A stretch of DNA of 64,000 nt from Chromobotia macracanthus (GCA_036877525.1 JAZGTH010000208.1:1-64000), one strand, 5' to 3'. Counted from the stretch's first letter, positions 46,124 to 58,019 are shown. Notes: a model not told the origin generated them from the letters alone. A program made the numbers and translations.

Positions 46124-46590
46124 GGCTCCAGGGCACAGTAGTACAGAGCAGAGTCTGATACAGCAGCAGAGGAGATGATCAGATCCACACTGCTGTCAGC
46201 CTTTCTGTGTCTGATGGAGATTCCAGACACTGGAGGTGTAGCTTCAGTAAGTGTGCCATATGAATCCAGTATTAGGAACTGTGGTGGTGAACCTGCATAC
46301 TGCCGATACCAGTGAAGACTTTTGACTACAGAAGCTGTATATTTACAGGACAGTGTAACAGTGTCGCCCTCAACAGCAAATACAGTTTCATTATATGGAG
46401 TGATGGTATCTTTGGCCTGACTACCTGTAAATGAACAATTCTGTTAAATCCTATCCAGTACAAATGTAATTCTGATATATTCTTCAAACTCAATGTTTTA
46501 TGATTTTAAATATGTCAATTATTTTAAGCTAATTCTGTACAGTTCCTTACCACCAGTAGATGACAGCAATATTAATATCCAGATCATCAT
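46124..46590 (-). CDS. TRAV: V39: family M TCR V segment, intact
   Basis: Leader exon 46551-46590 (MMIWILILLSSTG), V exon 46124-46424. Translating from the acceptor gives an open frame: SQAKDTITPYNETVF, Cys23 in LSCKYTASV, Trp41 in LHWYRQYAG, Cys104 in SALYYCALE. The V exon has no useful internal start codon, so simple ORF calling misses it. RSS: nonamer ACAAAAACT 46086-46094, 22 bp spacer, CACAGTG 46117-46123. Duplicate V50. Flank 46591-46976: CTCCGCCTCC box, otherwise nothing. Confidence 0.92.
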
Positions 46591-47015
46591 GATATACTTG
46601 AGGAGCAGGTTTGAATAACATATAATCTGCAGTTTATGCTGTTTTACTGTGTTTGTTTTAAGCTCCGCCTCCTTCACACTGCAGATTGAAGGCTGTGCAT
46701 ATTACAGACACACCAAAGAAAAATAATGATTAACAACAACACATTAATGATACATGAGAATCTGATGATCCATTTGTTTATTCTTGCAAAAAATGGATTG
46801 AAAGAAAAAGTAAAACTTTAAATGATTTAGGCTGTTGTGTAGGAATATTGTGTTTTTAAATTGTGATGCATACAGGGTGTGTGTTTCACATTTGAGGACA
46901 TACGCAATGTATTTTACATTGTACAGTATTGCATATATGATTCCAGTCTCAGTTCTCTTGCATACTCAAATCTTCTGGTTTATGTATGACAGCAGAGCGT
47001 CTTGTGTTCACTGTG

Positions 47016-47473
47016 GGCCTCAGAGCGCAGTAATACACAGCAGAGTCAGACACGAAGATCCTGAACTGTCAGAGGAAACGTTTTTGTTGTGTCTGTTGTG
47101 ATGAGACTTGCATTAAATCTTTCAGTGAACTCTCTGCTCTTCTCCTCACTATACTTGTCCTTCCTCAGTATGTATTTGGGAGAGTCTTTTCCCTGCTGGA
47201 TGTACCAGAAGAGATACGGGTCAACATCAGCTGAGGTGTATGTACAGTTAAGGGTCACCGTTCCACCATCAGAATGTGTCATAATTTCTGTCTGATGAAT
47301 TCTGTCTGTTTCTTTTGCTCTGATCACTGAAAACACAAAACACACAGAAAGTTTTAGAAAAATATATTTAAAAAACATTACAGTTGTGTTACTCTTAATG
47401 AAGTAATAAAAATTATCGTACCTAAGCAGAATGCAGAGATGATGAGTAAACCTCTTCCCCAGTTAGTCTCCAT
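47016..47473 (-). pseudogene. TRAV: V40: family N TCR V segment with 2-bp deletion before Cys104
   Basis: Leader exon 47422-47473 (METNWGRGLLIISAFCL) intact with start codon; V exon 47016-47326: RAKETDRIHQTEI, Cys23 in LNCTYTSAD, Trp41 in LFWYIQQGK. Two bases present in V51 (CACGCGAAG against CACGAAG on the plus strand) are missing near 47053, so the frame ends in TGA right after QDLRV. RSS: nonamer ACATAAACC 46977-46985 (one change), 23 bp spacer, CACAGTG 47009-47015. Flank 47474-48351: nothing recognised. Confidence 0.9.
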
Positions 47474-48389
47474 TAATGAGCTGTTTTGTCTGGTATAGTT
47501 AAAGTTATGGAAGGTTAATGATAGAAGAGTTTAAGTTACACAGATATATTTAGGTGGGAATGTTTTCACAGTAACCAAACCCATTCCAATCCAACATTCT
47601 GTCGCCCCCTAGTGGAAAAGTGTGACCAGCATCCTCTGCTGGCCTATGACAGAGGATGATGCATGTTTATATTCTGTGCAATGGGGCAAAAATTAAATGT
47701 TTCTTCTTTTTCATATACAACCAGTCATTATTAGAGGTGACCTTTCAAAAAAATCAATTATCTTCCAGCATTACTTTATAGTATGTCATCAAGCCTTGTT
47801 TTAAAGAGATATGTAGACCTTTAGTCTATAAGGTGAACACAGCAGATGAAGATTATACTTCTGTTATCTGTGATTGGCAGCTATTAATTTCAGTGTATTT
47901 TGCCATTTTAGGTCATCAATTACTTAATTTAATAAGTTCATTATTTGTCGTCCTATAGTCATTGGATGTTATGTTTTATTTAACAGCATGTTGGTCAGTG
48001 TACATTGTCAGGCGTGTAGCCGTCAATTCAGAAGTGACAGAGACAGAATATCAGTGTTTTTTATCTGAGCAATAACTTGAATTGTATTTTCTCTCATATC
48101 TCTTCTAGCTCTATCCACTCTCAACTCTGTGTCAACATCTGGATGTTGTCTAACATCATTATGGATTTTCCAGAGCCTCTCTATCATTCTCAATTGTGTC
48201 ACTGCAGACTTTACAATTTTGTTGGAGAATATTAAATGATTAAATTCAAAATAAATTCAGAATCATCGACTTAGAGTGTAGTGAATTATAGCAGGATAGT
48301 ATAGCAGAAAAGAGGTTTACATGTGTATGATATAGATTCAGTTGTGTATCAGGTTTTTGTACAGAGTCTTTGTGTTTCCTGTCACTGTG

Positions 48390-48854
48390 GGCTGCAGGGC
48401 ACAGTAGTACAGAGCAGAGTCTGATACAGCAGCAGAAGAGATCTCCAGATTCACGTGTTTTACATCTTTTGCAGCACTTGAATATAGACGAAGATCAGGC
48501 TCAGATGTGTTTGAATATTCTGTGACTGACAGTAGAAATTGTGGTGTTGCTCCAGGATACTGTCGATACCACTGGAGAGAGTTAACAGCACCACTAGTGA
48601 CAGTGTACTTAAAAGAGAGAATCACAGTTTCACCTTCAGAAACATGTTTATCTGAAGACAATGGCTCTAGTTTGTCAGCAAAGGAAGTTCCTGCGGAAAA
48701 AGAAAACAACCTCAATTAATCAAGAAATGAATTATTGTTGTTATCATTTATGTTTTTAATGTTTGTGTTTGCTTTTATTTTGACTGTAAGTTTTCTTCGA
48801 TTAATATCTCTTACCCATATAAATGTGCATTATTGTCCAGGTAAAGAGAAACAT
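48390..48854 (-). CDS. TRAV: V41: family H TCR V segment, open but Cys23 replaced by Phe
   Basis: Leader exon 48815-48854 (MFLFTWTIMHIYM), V exon 48390-48690: TSFADKLEPLSSDKH, then LSFKYTVTS where family members have LSCKY: the first conserved Cys is TTT. Trp41 in LQWYRQYPG and Cys104 in SALYYCALQP are present. RSS: nonamer 48352-48360, 22 bp spacer, CACAGTG 48383-48389. It can recombine but its domain lacks the intra-domain disulphide. Paralogue of V52. Flank 48855-49336: nothing recognised. Confidence 0.85.
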
Positions 48855-49375
48855 GATGTGTTCAGAGATACAGTGAAGGCAGAAACAGCATTAGAATAAT
48901 TCACTCACTGTCTCACTCTCACAACATCTTTCTAAATAAGCTCCGCCCACTGCTGATGTTCTGTCTCTGATAAGTGGGAGATGGATAACAAACTTATTTT
49001 GTATTAGCAGTGAGCAGAAAACGGCTTTAAAAGACAATTTAAAATGTGTTTTGGGGCAGAACATGAAATGACAGCTGAATACAGTAAGTGCTCATATGAA
49101 AAATTGTTTTCAAAGAAACATTTGTTTTTGGATTTGTTGAGATCTGAACAAAACAAAAACTGAACATATTTGTAAAGCGTCTTTGAAATGTTTCCTGTAC
49201 ATTTGAATGTCTATGTGATAGTGTTATACTGTAGCATCACACAGGTGTTACCACATAATTTATTACGTTTAGTGTTAAAAGATTGTGGCTTTGATTGTGG
49301 TTTTCATTCACAGGTTCAATGTGAAAATAACTTTTAGGTTTTTGTATGATCTGTATTATATTTTGTATCACTGGG

Positions 49376-49906
49376 CTCCAACTCTTAGAGCACAATAATA
49401 TAGAGCTGAATCTGACAGAGTCACACTGTTAATACTGAGTTCAGTGGATGTATCTGATGCAGTTGCTTGAAACCGATGATCAGACGTGCCTGTAGCACCT
49501 GATAATCGAGCACCTTTATATGCTAAATACAAAGGTTTCCCATGAGAATATATTCTGTACCAATAAAGTCGAACAATATTGTTGGCTGTACTATATGAAC
49601 AGCTCAGTTTTGTAGTTTCTCCTTCTTTTGCGATGATTTTAGAGCCTTTATCAGGTTCAATTTTGTCCCCAGTGACCAAACCTGCAACAATAAACACAAT
49701 ACAAGTTTTGATAGAAAGTGGACAAGATTGTATTGCAAACATGCAACACAGATCAGCTAGTTAAAATGACTAAAATAAAATTAATAAAACATTTAGGTTG
49801 TGATAATTGTGTGATAAATTTGTGATAAAAATATGATTATTTTGTGTTTTCTCACTAAAAATGTACCTGTTCCTATAATGAGAAGAAGTAAACAGCATCC
49901 ACCCAT
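49376..49906 (-). CDS. TRAV: V42: family C2 TCR V segment, intact
   Basis: Leader exon 49867-49906 (MGGCCLLLLIIGT), V exon 49376-49681: GLVTGDKIEPDKG, Cys23 in LSCSYSTAN, Trp41 in LYWYRIYSH, Cys104 in YYCALRVGA. RSS: nonamer 49337-49345, 23 bp spacer, CCCAGTG 49369-49375. Third copy of the V14/V36 type. Flank 49907-50797: duplicate of the V14-V15 spacer, with palindrome 50711-50722. Confidence 0.92.
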
Positions 49907-50836
49907 GTTAATAAGATGAACTCAGTTCTCTGTTGAGACTGTCAGAACTCTGTGTGTGTATCAGACACTGTGAGTCACTGTAGATCAGACATAAAGAAAC
50001 TCATCAACTTCCTGTTCTGTTTCTATTGGACACAAGTGTCAGAACGATTCATTTGTTATTGATTTATTTGTTTATGTTGTTAGTTGTTGCAATATCATGA
50101 TACATAACCCTACCCCTCTCTGACATGTATGGAAGTAATACATTATTTAGTATCTTACAGAGCTGTCACAGTATTAGATTTTCACTATACGGTTATCATG
50201 GCCAAATAATTCACTGTAACATTATTATCACGGTATCCATGGAAATAAAAAAACAATAATGCTATCAGTTCATCCTGAATTTTGTTTATTTAGTGTTTTC
50301 TGGTTTTGACCAATGAATACGAATGTTGGGAGGCAGGTAGAATGTAACCATTGTGGCTCTTACGGCAAAATGCTACATGGGTGCAATAGCATCACCTGCT
50401 GTGCTGGAGTATCAAACAGATACTGATGCTGAATTATTCACAATATTATCTTATGTGTAGTATTAACATGGTATCAATAATCCTGGTTATTAATGTGATT
50501 CTGGTTTTCAGCCTAATGATATTTATCTGGGTTTTATTTGTGACAGATTCAGATGGATATATAAAAATTCGTTAGTAAGCAAATTCTGATAATATTAAAA
50601 ATGTGGACAGTTAAGAGGTCAGTAAAATGTTACAGCTGTGCATCTCTTGAGTGTATATTCATATTCACTGAACGTGGTTCTCAACAAGCTTTGGTGTGCT
50701 TCACTGCAGATGACAGCTGTCACGTCCTCTGCTGGTCTTTTACTAGTAACACATGCTGACAAGATCTTAGTTTATCATTCTACAGTTCCCTCATATGGGT
50801 TTTTGTATGAGTGTTGAGTGTGTTTTAGTCACTGTG

Positions 50837-51280
50837 GGCTTCAGAGCACAGTAGTACACAGCAGAGTCAGACACATGCAGATCCTGAATTGTCAGTGGAA
50901 CTGATTTTGCAGATGCGTCGAGATCGGCCTTAAATCTTGCCTTGAACTTTTCCTCTTCATTTCCAAAGGAACCGACTCTGTCCAGCATGTATTCAGGGAT
51001 CCCATTTACTTTTTGCTGGTACCAGAAGAAAGTCGGGGAGCCAGTAGTTTCATATGTACAGCTGATTGTTACAGTTTCACCTTCATAAGCAGTTTGAACT
51101 CTTGTTTTCTGTATAACACTGTTCTGAGATTCTGCTCCTATAGAAGAGAATTGTTAAACTATATCAGTAAAGAAAATGAAACGATAATGAAAATAATGTT
51201 TAAAGAGAATACATTTAATTCAACTTACCCAGGAAACAAATGAAAACAATGGAAATTTGTTTCAGCCAGTGTGTGGTCAT
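50837..51280 (-). CDS. TRAV: V43: family I2 TCR V segment, intact
   Basis: Leader exon 51229-51280 (MTTHWLKQISIVFICFL), V exon 50837-51137: AESQNSVIQKTRV, Cys23 in ISCTYETTG, Trp41 in FFWYQQKVN, CDR2/FR3 DRVGSFGNEEEKF, Cys104 in AVYYCALKP. RSS: nonamer 50798-50806, 23 bp spacer, CACAGTG 50830-50836. Its body reappears with a different 3' end in V48 and V55. Flank 51281-51566: nothing recognised. Confidence 0.92.
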
Positions 51281-51605
51281 GTTTCTACTAAAAATCAGCA
51301 TTTATTCTCATTAAAAAAATGCAGATTACACCTCAACCACTTGCTGCAGTGATGGAGTCACTAAAAATAGTAATGAAAGGAGGATAGTGTTTGGTTGACT
51401 TCTCTTGACTCCACCTTCAGACCAGGATTATCATATATTTCTACATTTATATTGAGTGAATCTTAAGATGCATTCATTAACTCTGTCAGATTCCAGAATA
51501 TCTGGAATGTTTTATTATGTTTAGGGATCAGTCATGCTTCTGAGATTAATGAACATGAACTGATATTTACAATTCAGAACCAGTGAGTGCATTCATGTCA
51601 CCGTG

Positions 51606-52021
51606 GGCCTCAAAGCACAGTAGTACACAGCAGAGTCAGACACATGCAGATCCTTTATTGACAGAAGAACCGACTGTGAAAAGGTGTTGAGATCTGCATC
51701 AAATCTCCTTTCAAATTATTTATTAATTTCACTAAATCCAAGATATTTCTTCAGTATATATGTAGAACAGATATGCAAGTGTATCAGTGGGTGAAAATGT
51801 ACAGCTGATTGTTACAGCACCCTCCGTTAGTATCTTTCTGCTTAACATTGTGCTGAGAGTCACACCCTGTAATACAGTAAAAAAGAATAACAAAACACAG
51901 TATAAAGTGATACATTTTTAACATTTTTGTTATTTGAATTACATAGGAACGTGTTTCATAATTTATGCATACCCCGCAAGTATATGAATAGAATGATAAC
52001 CACCCTCTCCCAGTATGTCAT
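51606..52021 (-). pseudogene. TRAV: V44: family O TCR V pseudogene
   Basis: Leader exon 51973-52021 (MTYWERVVIILFIYLR) intact; V exon 51606-51866, about 30 bp short. FR1 is shifted by a deletion (frame runs CDSQHNVKQKD and then off), the Trp41 codon is missing between LF and Y, and no nonamer is seen 23 bp from the heptamer CACGGTG (51599-51605). DSAVYYCA is kept. No close paralogue. Flank 52022-52814: no gene; an 86-codon plus-strand ORF at 52139-52399 resembles nothing known. Confidence 0.85.
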
Positions 52022-52849
52022 TATATCTGCTGTGCTTCAATCAAACCTTTGACTCAGATGAAAATACCATGTTTATGCATTTCTGTGATATGGCCGACCT
52101 TAAACCTTTAAGATGAGCTTGTTTTTCAGAGACTGCCATTGAAAGATTTATATTTTGAAAAGAATCACACCTGTCATGCTTGTCCCTTTAATGTTGTGGT
52201 TTCAGGATTTGTTATTTTATGGTGTATTGCCTTTTTTAAAGCACTTTGCACATGGATCTCAGAAGTGTTGAAAACTCACAGACCTGGTATTGTCTGTGCT
52301 TATTGTGGATGTTTTAATAAACATTTTTTACATTTATTTCAATTTTTTTATTCCTTTCTTAAAAGCTTACTTTTTACTTCTTCATTAGAGCTCATTTAAA
52401 AAAGAAAATTTTACTCTTTCATAATTTAAGTCCTAACAGAATGATGAACCAATCAGTGAGTGATGCCAACTCTCATCCTGCCCTGCTGAAATGTGTGTAT
52501 ATCGTCCTCTTCTGGTCAATAACAGCAATTATTTAGGCAACTTGCATAGTAAAAATTATAAAAAGTTGTTTTTATTCACCACCATGTAAAAATATGATTT
52601 TTTGGGTGAAACCAGATTTACAAGGCAATATCATCTTAAGTATGTAAATGTAACAGCATGATCAACATAAAACAAACTTTGAGTGCAAAGATATAAATGT
52701 ATATTTATTTATTGTAAAGTGAATGTAATATTTTAAGTGAAAAGGGTCAAATAGAATGAAATCAAAGAATAAAGGATTTTGTTGAATTCAAATAATGATG
52801 CTGATGCCTTTCAGAGTTTTTGTATGCTGGATGTGGTTCAGTCACTGTG

Positions 52850-53328
52850 GGCTGCAGAGCACAGTAGTACACAGCAGAATCAGACACATGCAGATCCTGG
52901 ATTGTCAGAGGAACTGAAGATGCGTCGAGATGTGCATGAAATCGCTCCTGTTCTTCATTATTGTTTCCAGATCCAGACAATTTGCTTAACATGTGCTTGG
53001 GGATTTCATTTACTTTTTGCTGATACCAGAACAGTGTTGGGTTACTGTAAGAACTTTTATATGTACAGCTGATTGTTACATTTTCACCTTCAATAGCAGT
53101 TTGAACTCTCGTATTCTGCTCAACCTTGTCTTCAGAATGACATCCTGAAATAATATTAAAAACAATATGAATAAAAATATGAATCCTTTGTGTGCACATA
53201 CACACAAGGAAAATACATACAAATAATATGTATATTTAAATGTTCTATGAAAAGAATCACATCTGATAGTGATACTCACCCATAATGTTTATAAATAGGA
53301 TCACAATGAATCTTGGCAAAACTGCCAT
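52850..53328 (-). CDS. TRAV: V45: family P TCR V segment, intact ORF, 19 bp RSS spacer
   Basis: Leader exon 53280-53328 (MAVLPRFIVILFINIM, donor GTGAGT), V exon 52850-53144: CHSEDKVEQNTRV, Cys23 in ISCTYKSSY, Trp41 in LFWYQQKVN, Cys104 in AVYYCALQP. RSS: nonamer ACAAAAACT 52815-52823, spacer only 19 bp, CACAGTG 52843-52849. The short spacer is expected to weaken RAG use. Single copy. Flank 53329-53840 holds the V46 relic. Confidence 0.85.
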
Positions 53329-53573
53329 TATCTGCTGTGCTTTAGAATTTAAATCTAAATTAAACTAAACAGAGAAGAATTAAACCTTTTCTAGCTGCAG
53401 GTCTCTGAATCCTGGGTGGAGCTTCTTCTATAGCCCGTTTCACGTCCCTTAATCTGCTAATTTATCAGTTTATTTATTCAGTTTATGTAATATATATATT
53501 TACTAGCTAATATGTGTATCATCCAATTTGTGTTGTCACAGCTTTTTTTTATAATTATAACAGTATTTCTTAC

Positions 53574-53613
53574 CCAGACAAAGTTGGTCTGTTGTCCAGA
53601 TAAAGAGAAATAT
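53574..53613 (-). pseudogene. V46: orphan family H leader exon
   Basis: A 40-bp leader exon with GTAAGA donor and family H sequence, whose ATG has become ATA, followed upstream by the family's promoter-side sequence (ACCACTGCTAAG near 53710). No V exon lies between it and V47, so the rest was deleted. Confidence 0.7.
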
Positions 53614-53879
53614 GTCTTTATATTTAGAGAAATAAGAAAAATATGTAAAAATATAACTAGACCTGTTCTACAGCTTTTCACATTTACCATACTTGTAAAT
53701 AAGCTTCAACCACTGCTAAGTGTTTTAATTGTGTAAAAGTGTCAGAAATGTATTCATATAAAAATTGTTGTTTTAGAGTTTAGATCTTATTTATTGTGGG
53801 TGACAAAACCTATAAATCACCTGAACAGTTCAGAGCTGATAGTTTTTGTAAGGAAGTTTACTGTGTTTCAGTCACTGTG

Positions 53880-54339
53880 GACCTCAGAGCACAGTAGTAC
53901 ACAGCAGAGTCAGACACACGCAGATCCTGGATTCTCAGTGGAACTGAATTTGAAGTCACTTCAGAGTGAAATCTCTCCTGGAACTCAGTGCCATTATCTC
54001 CTCCATATTTGCTTCTCCTCAGGATGTATTTAGGATAATCATTTACTCTCTGGATGTACCAGAAGAGATTTTCTTGTGTTGCAGTTGTTTCATATGTAAT
54101 TCACTGTAATGTTACTGAGTTTCCTTCAGCTTCAGTTACATGTTTGTCTGGCTGAACAACTTTGTCCTCTGATCGGCATTCTGCAAAAGTTTAAATATTT
54201 TTATATTTAAAAGTTAAAACATTTGTTTGATACCGAATACTATATAGACAATCTATATGCATACACAGCTATGTTGTTGAAAATGCATACCGAGAAAGAA
54301 TAGTGCAAAAAGAAAGATATTCCTCAACCTCTGTGACAT
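53880..54339 (-). pseudogene. TRAV: V47: family J TCR V pseudogene, stop at Cys23
   Basis: Leader exon 54291-54339 (MSQRLRNIFLFALFFL), V exon 53880-54180. A 3-base insertion at about 54097-54100 changes LQ-Cys-TY into CAG TGA ATT ACA, a stop exactly at Cys23. All else is open. RSS: nonamer 53841-53849, 23 bp spacer, heptamer CACAGTG 53873-53879 (not the CACAGTA of V17, V21, V24). The RSS and 3' flank match relic V53 rather than family J, so the 3' end was exchanged. Flank 54340-54969: nothing recognised. Confidence 0.88.
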
Positions 54340-55007
54340 GACTGTGTCTGAATATGTTTTGAAGTCTGGCTAAATCTATCAGTGAAAGAGTTTTGCTTTT
54401 GCTATTATAACTGTGACCAGAGGAGGGGCTTACAGATACTCAATGAAGCTTGTTTTCTTAAATATAATATTGAGTAGATATTGCCCTCTCTTGGTAAAAT
54501 GTAGGTATTGCATAGGTAAAACAATGGCATACAGTGTCATAGGGCTGACAAATACTCTTGTAACAGATTATTGTTACAATGGATTTAACTGAAAACATTT
54601 GCTTTTGTTCTGCTGCATCCATTATAAGTGTCAGTATAAAGTCCAAAACCGCTGTCATATCAGCCACGTGATAAAATAATAAATTCATTGATTAAATTCT
54701 TCCATCTCTGTTCATATGAGCTTCAAACATTTAACTGCCAGAAAAATAAAGATTTTAGGCTCTATTATACAATACAACCATAATCTGATTAATTGCAGTA
54801 GTTCATTACCTCGTGACACACATGTACCAGCACTATGTATTACACATGAAATATTTGAGGTGTTTTTGGTTTATGCGTTGATTTCATTATTTCTCTGACA
54901 TGTATTACTGTAACTTGGCTGCTGCAGTTTCTTCTTCTCTGTGTTGGTCTCTTGTGTCTGATTGGAAAAGGTTTTTGTAGTGAGCTGATGTGTTTCCTGT
55001 CACTGTG

Positions 55008-55456
55008 GGCTGCAGGGCACAGTAATACAGAGCAGAATCAGACACATGCAGATCCTGGATTGTCAGTGGAACTGATTTTGCAGATGCGTCGAGATCGGCC
55101 TTAAATCTTGCCTTGAACTTTTCTTCTTCATTTCCAAAGGAACCGACTCTGTCCAGCATGTATTCAGGGATCCCATTTACTTTTTGCTGGTACCAGAAGA
55201 GAGTTGGGGAGGTAGTAGTTTCATATGTACAGCTGATTGTTACAGTTTCACCTTCATAAGCAGTTTGAACTCTTGTTTTCTGTGTAACACTGTTCTGAGA
55301 TTCTGCTCCTATAGAAGAGAATTGTTAAACTATATCAGTAAAGAAAATGAAAGGATAATGACAATAATGTTTAAAGAGAATACATTTAATTCAATTCAAC
55401 TTACCCAGGAAACAAATAAAAACAATGGAAATTTGTTTCAGCCAGTGTGTGATCAT
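55008..55456 (-). CDS. TRAV: V48: chimeric TCR V segment, family I2 body with family K 3' end
   Basis: Leader exon 55405-55456 (MITHWLKQISIVFICFL), V exon 55008-55308: AESQNSVTQKTRV, Cys23 in ISCTYETTT, Trp41 in LFWYQQKVN, DRVGSFGNEEEKF. From TIQDLHVSDSA onwards it reads SALYYCALQP with the family K RSS (nonamer 54970-54978, 22 bp spacer, CACAGTG 55001-55007). The downstream DNA is that of V18/V22. The crossover lies in the shared run around 55035-55065. Frame intact. Flank 55457-56257: TC repeat, otherwise nothing. Confidence 0.92.
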
Positions 55457-56190
55457 GTTTCTACAAAAAAATTATCATTTATTCTTATTAACAATGCAGA
55501 TCACAACACTTGCTGTAGTCTGTGATAGAGTGATGAAAATACCATAATGAAAGGAAATGTTTTGGCTTAGATCTTTTGACTCCACCCTCAGACCAGGATT
55601 AGCATATTTCTACATTCATATTTAGTGGGTCTTATTAAAAACATTTTAAATATTTTGGAATCTGACAGAGTCAATGAATGCATCTTATGTTTAGGGATCA
55701 GTCATGCTTATGACAATAATGAACATAAACTGATATTTAAAACTGCTTTGCAAGTGAAGAACACCATTTGTATAAATGAAATGGGGAAATTAAAAACAAA
55801 ACATTTTCAGAAATTTGTATGATGTACACATTGACCTTACAGTTTCATTTTTTATTTTTTTTAGAGCCTGCAAAAGGTTTATTTTGAGTCATGTACACAG
55901 TTTGACAACACTGCAACCCTGTGGCAGATATGTGCCTGCACAAGGTGTTACATGTAATATTATTAAATAGTTTTTAAAGCTTTAATTGTATTTTCATTAA
56001 TTCATTAAGATGGTGAGGGTGTGGTGGTATATATATTTGGAATTTAATTTCATTGTTAATTCAAGGATGTGTAACTTATGTTAGACACATTGCATTGTGT
56101 TATTATAATCTCTGCTTGTGTTTCTAGTAGTTTAAATATATTAATTTTTCTTGTAATTTGTTCCTTTTTCCTACTTTGTTATATCGCCTT

Positions 56191-56191
<1 letters not shown>

Positions 56192-56247
<56 letters not shown>
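56192..56247. repeat. TC dinucleotide microsatellite, copy 2
   Basis: About 56 bp of TC, 10 bp from the nonamer of V49; length differs slightly from 44292-44351. Confidence 0.95.
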
Positions 56248-56250
<3 letters not shown>

Positions 56251-56295
56251 GGTAAGGGGTTTTTGTAGGGGGCTGTATAGTTTTCTGTCACTGTG

Positions 56296-56736
56296 GGCTG
56301 CAGGGCACAGTAGTACAGAGCAGAGTCTGAGACAGCAGCAGAGGAGATCTCCAGATGCAGATGTTTTAGATCTTTGTCATTTTTCTGCTTCTGTTTGGTG
56401 AGTTTCACAGACACTCTTGGATCTACATCAGAGTTTTTGCTAGTTTTTGAGCCATCAGGGATAAACACAAGAAATTCAGGTGCTGATCCGGGATACTGAC
56501 GGTACCAGAACAGATAATCTGCAGAGGAATAACTACAGGATAATGTAACATTTGAACCTTCCTTTGCAGAAATCTCTTCTTTGTCTGGTTTGATGTCATT
56601 TCCAGACACTGTCGCTGAAAAAGAAAAAGTACATTTTAGTGAGATATCTTTTAATGAACTCATTATTAACAGGAGATCATAAATATAAATACATACATGC
56701 TAGACCATAGAAGAGAATAAGTGTATAAACATCCAT
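56296..56736 (-). CDS. TRAV: V49: family L TCR V segment, intact
   Basis: Leader exon 56697-56736 (MDVYTLILFYGLA), V exon 56296-56614 (319 bp): VSGNDIKPDKEEIS, Cys23 in LSCSYSSAD, Trp41 in LFWYRQYPG, Cys104 in SALYYCALQP (CAMRP in V38). RSS: nonamer 56258-56266, 22 bp spacer, CACAGTG 56289-56295. Flank 56737-57697: copy of 44841-45801, with the isolated nonamer at 57125-57133. Confidence 0.92.
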
Positions 56737-57697
56737 TGTACACTGTTGTCTTCAAGAGGACACAGAATAGTTTCATCACAGTGTGAAACACTTACAGATT
56801 TACAGTGTGAAGCTCCTCCTCTCTCAGCCACATCATGACTGTGTTTAATATACTGAACATGTCACAGCTGAAGAACAGAAGAAAGTTCCAGTCACTCTCT
56901 CTGATGTTTTCTTCTCTTTTCTTTGCAATGTTAATGTTCATATAACTTCTGATTTTATTGCATCAACAATTGTAAAATTACTCCAATAGCCAATATGTCC
57001 TTTCTCTTCTGTTTACTGCTATACATGTGTGAGTGCATCCTGTTGTTTACAACCCTTGTAGTTTAAAAGAGACAAATGTGATTGAACAGGTTCATTCATG
57101 ACTGTTTAAGGCAGCACTGGTGTAAGTTTTTGTTAAGCCTCCCAGAGACTTTGTGAGTGCTGTTGTATTTACAGAGTCATATGGACATGTTTGTAACAAC
57201 TACACTTTATTAATTAACTTAACAAAACATGTAATCACACACATCTAAATGACATAAACCTTATGTGTAAGATCAATTTCTCTGTAAACCTGAATATTTA
57301 CATATTCCAGATTAGATTTCAGTCATTTGTTCTTGTTGGTTGTTATACAAATTATAAATATCTTAACCTTAGTGTAGAAAACAGAAATTAGTTACTTTTA
57401 CTATTGCTGGTGTAACGTTTGGGGTGCTTTTCTGGATTATGACGTGTGGGCCTCTTTATTTTAATCTCAAATTAAGAGATTGTTGTGGGGCCCCTGGTAC
57501 TTTGGGCCCCTTGAATCATTTCCACCTTTCGCCCCACTTGTTATGGCCCTGATTATATTTTGACAGCACTTCTTAGAAAAACATATTGTTTTATCATTAT
57601 AGATATGTGAATTTCTCCTTCAGACTCTCAATTCTCACTCTGTCATCTTTACTTTTCTGTCGCTTGTTCAGTCTATAGAAAGTCATTTTGTACTTTC

Positions 57698-57756
57698 TGT
57701 TTTTGTACAGTGTTGTTGTGTTTTCTGTCACTGTGGGCTCCAGGGCACAGTAGTAT
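57698..57756 (-). pseudogene. Solitary RSS with 21 bp of V end, copy 2
   Basis: Same as 45802-45860: nonamer 57698-57706, 22 bp spacer, CACAGTG 57729-57735, then 21 bases of V end. Confidence 0.8.
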
Positions 57757-58019
57757 AACATTTATATGTTATACTGTTGGTACTACATGTGTGTCAGACT
57801 GACATGAGACAGACTTTTTGTTTTCAGTCAGATGACAAACACTGGATGCTTCTGCAAACTTTCTTCAACATTCTGTGTTATGAACATACTGTATTACTGT
57901 AACCTCTATTACAGCTGGAGATGTCTGTGATGAGTTAACCCAGTTATTTATGCACATATTTGCTATCAGTTCATCTGACACAGTTTTTGTACAGTGTTGT
58001 TGTGTTTCCTATCACTGTG

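Noticed and set aside
52139..52399. 86-codon plus-strand ORF
   Set aside because: No recognisable domain, AT-rich, not conserved elsewhere in the window and no promoter or splice context.
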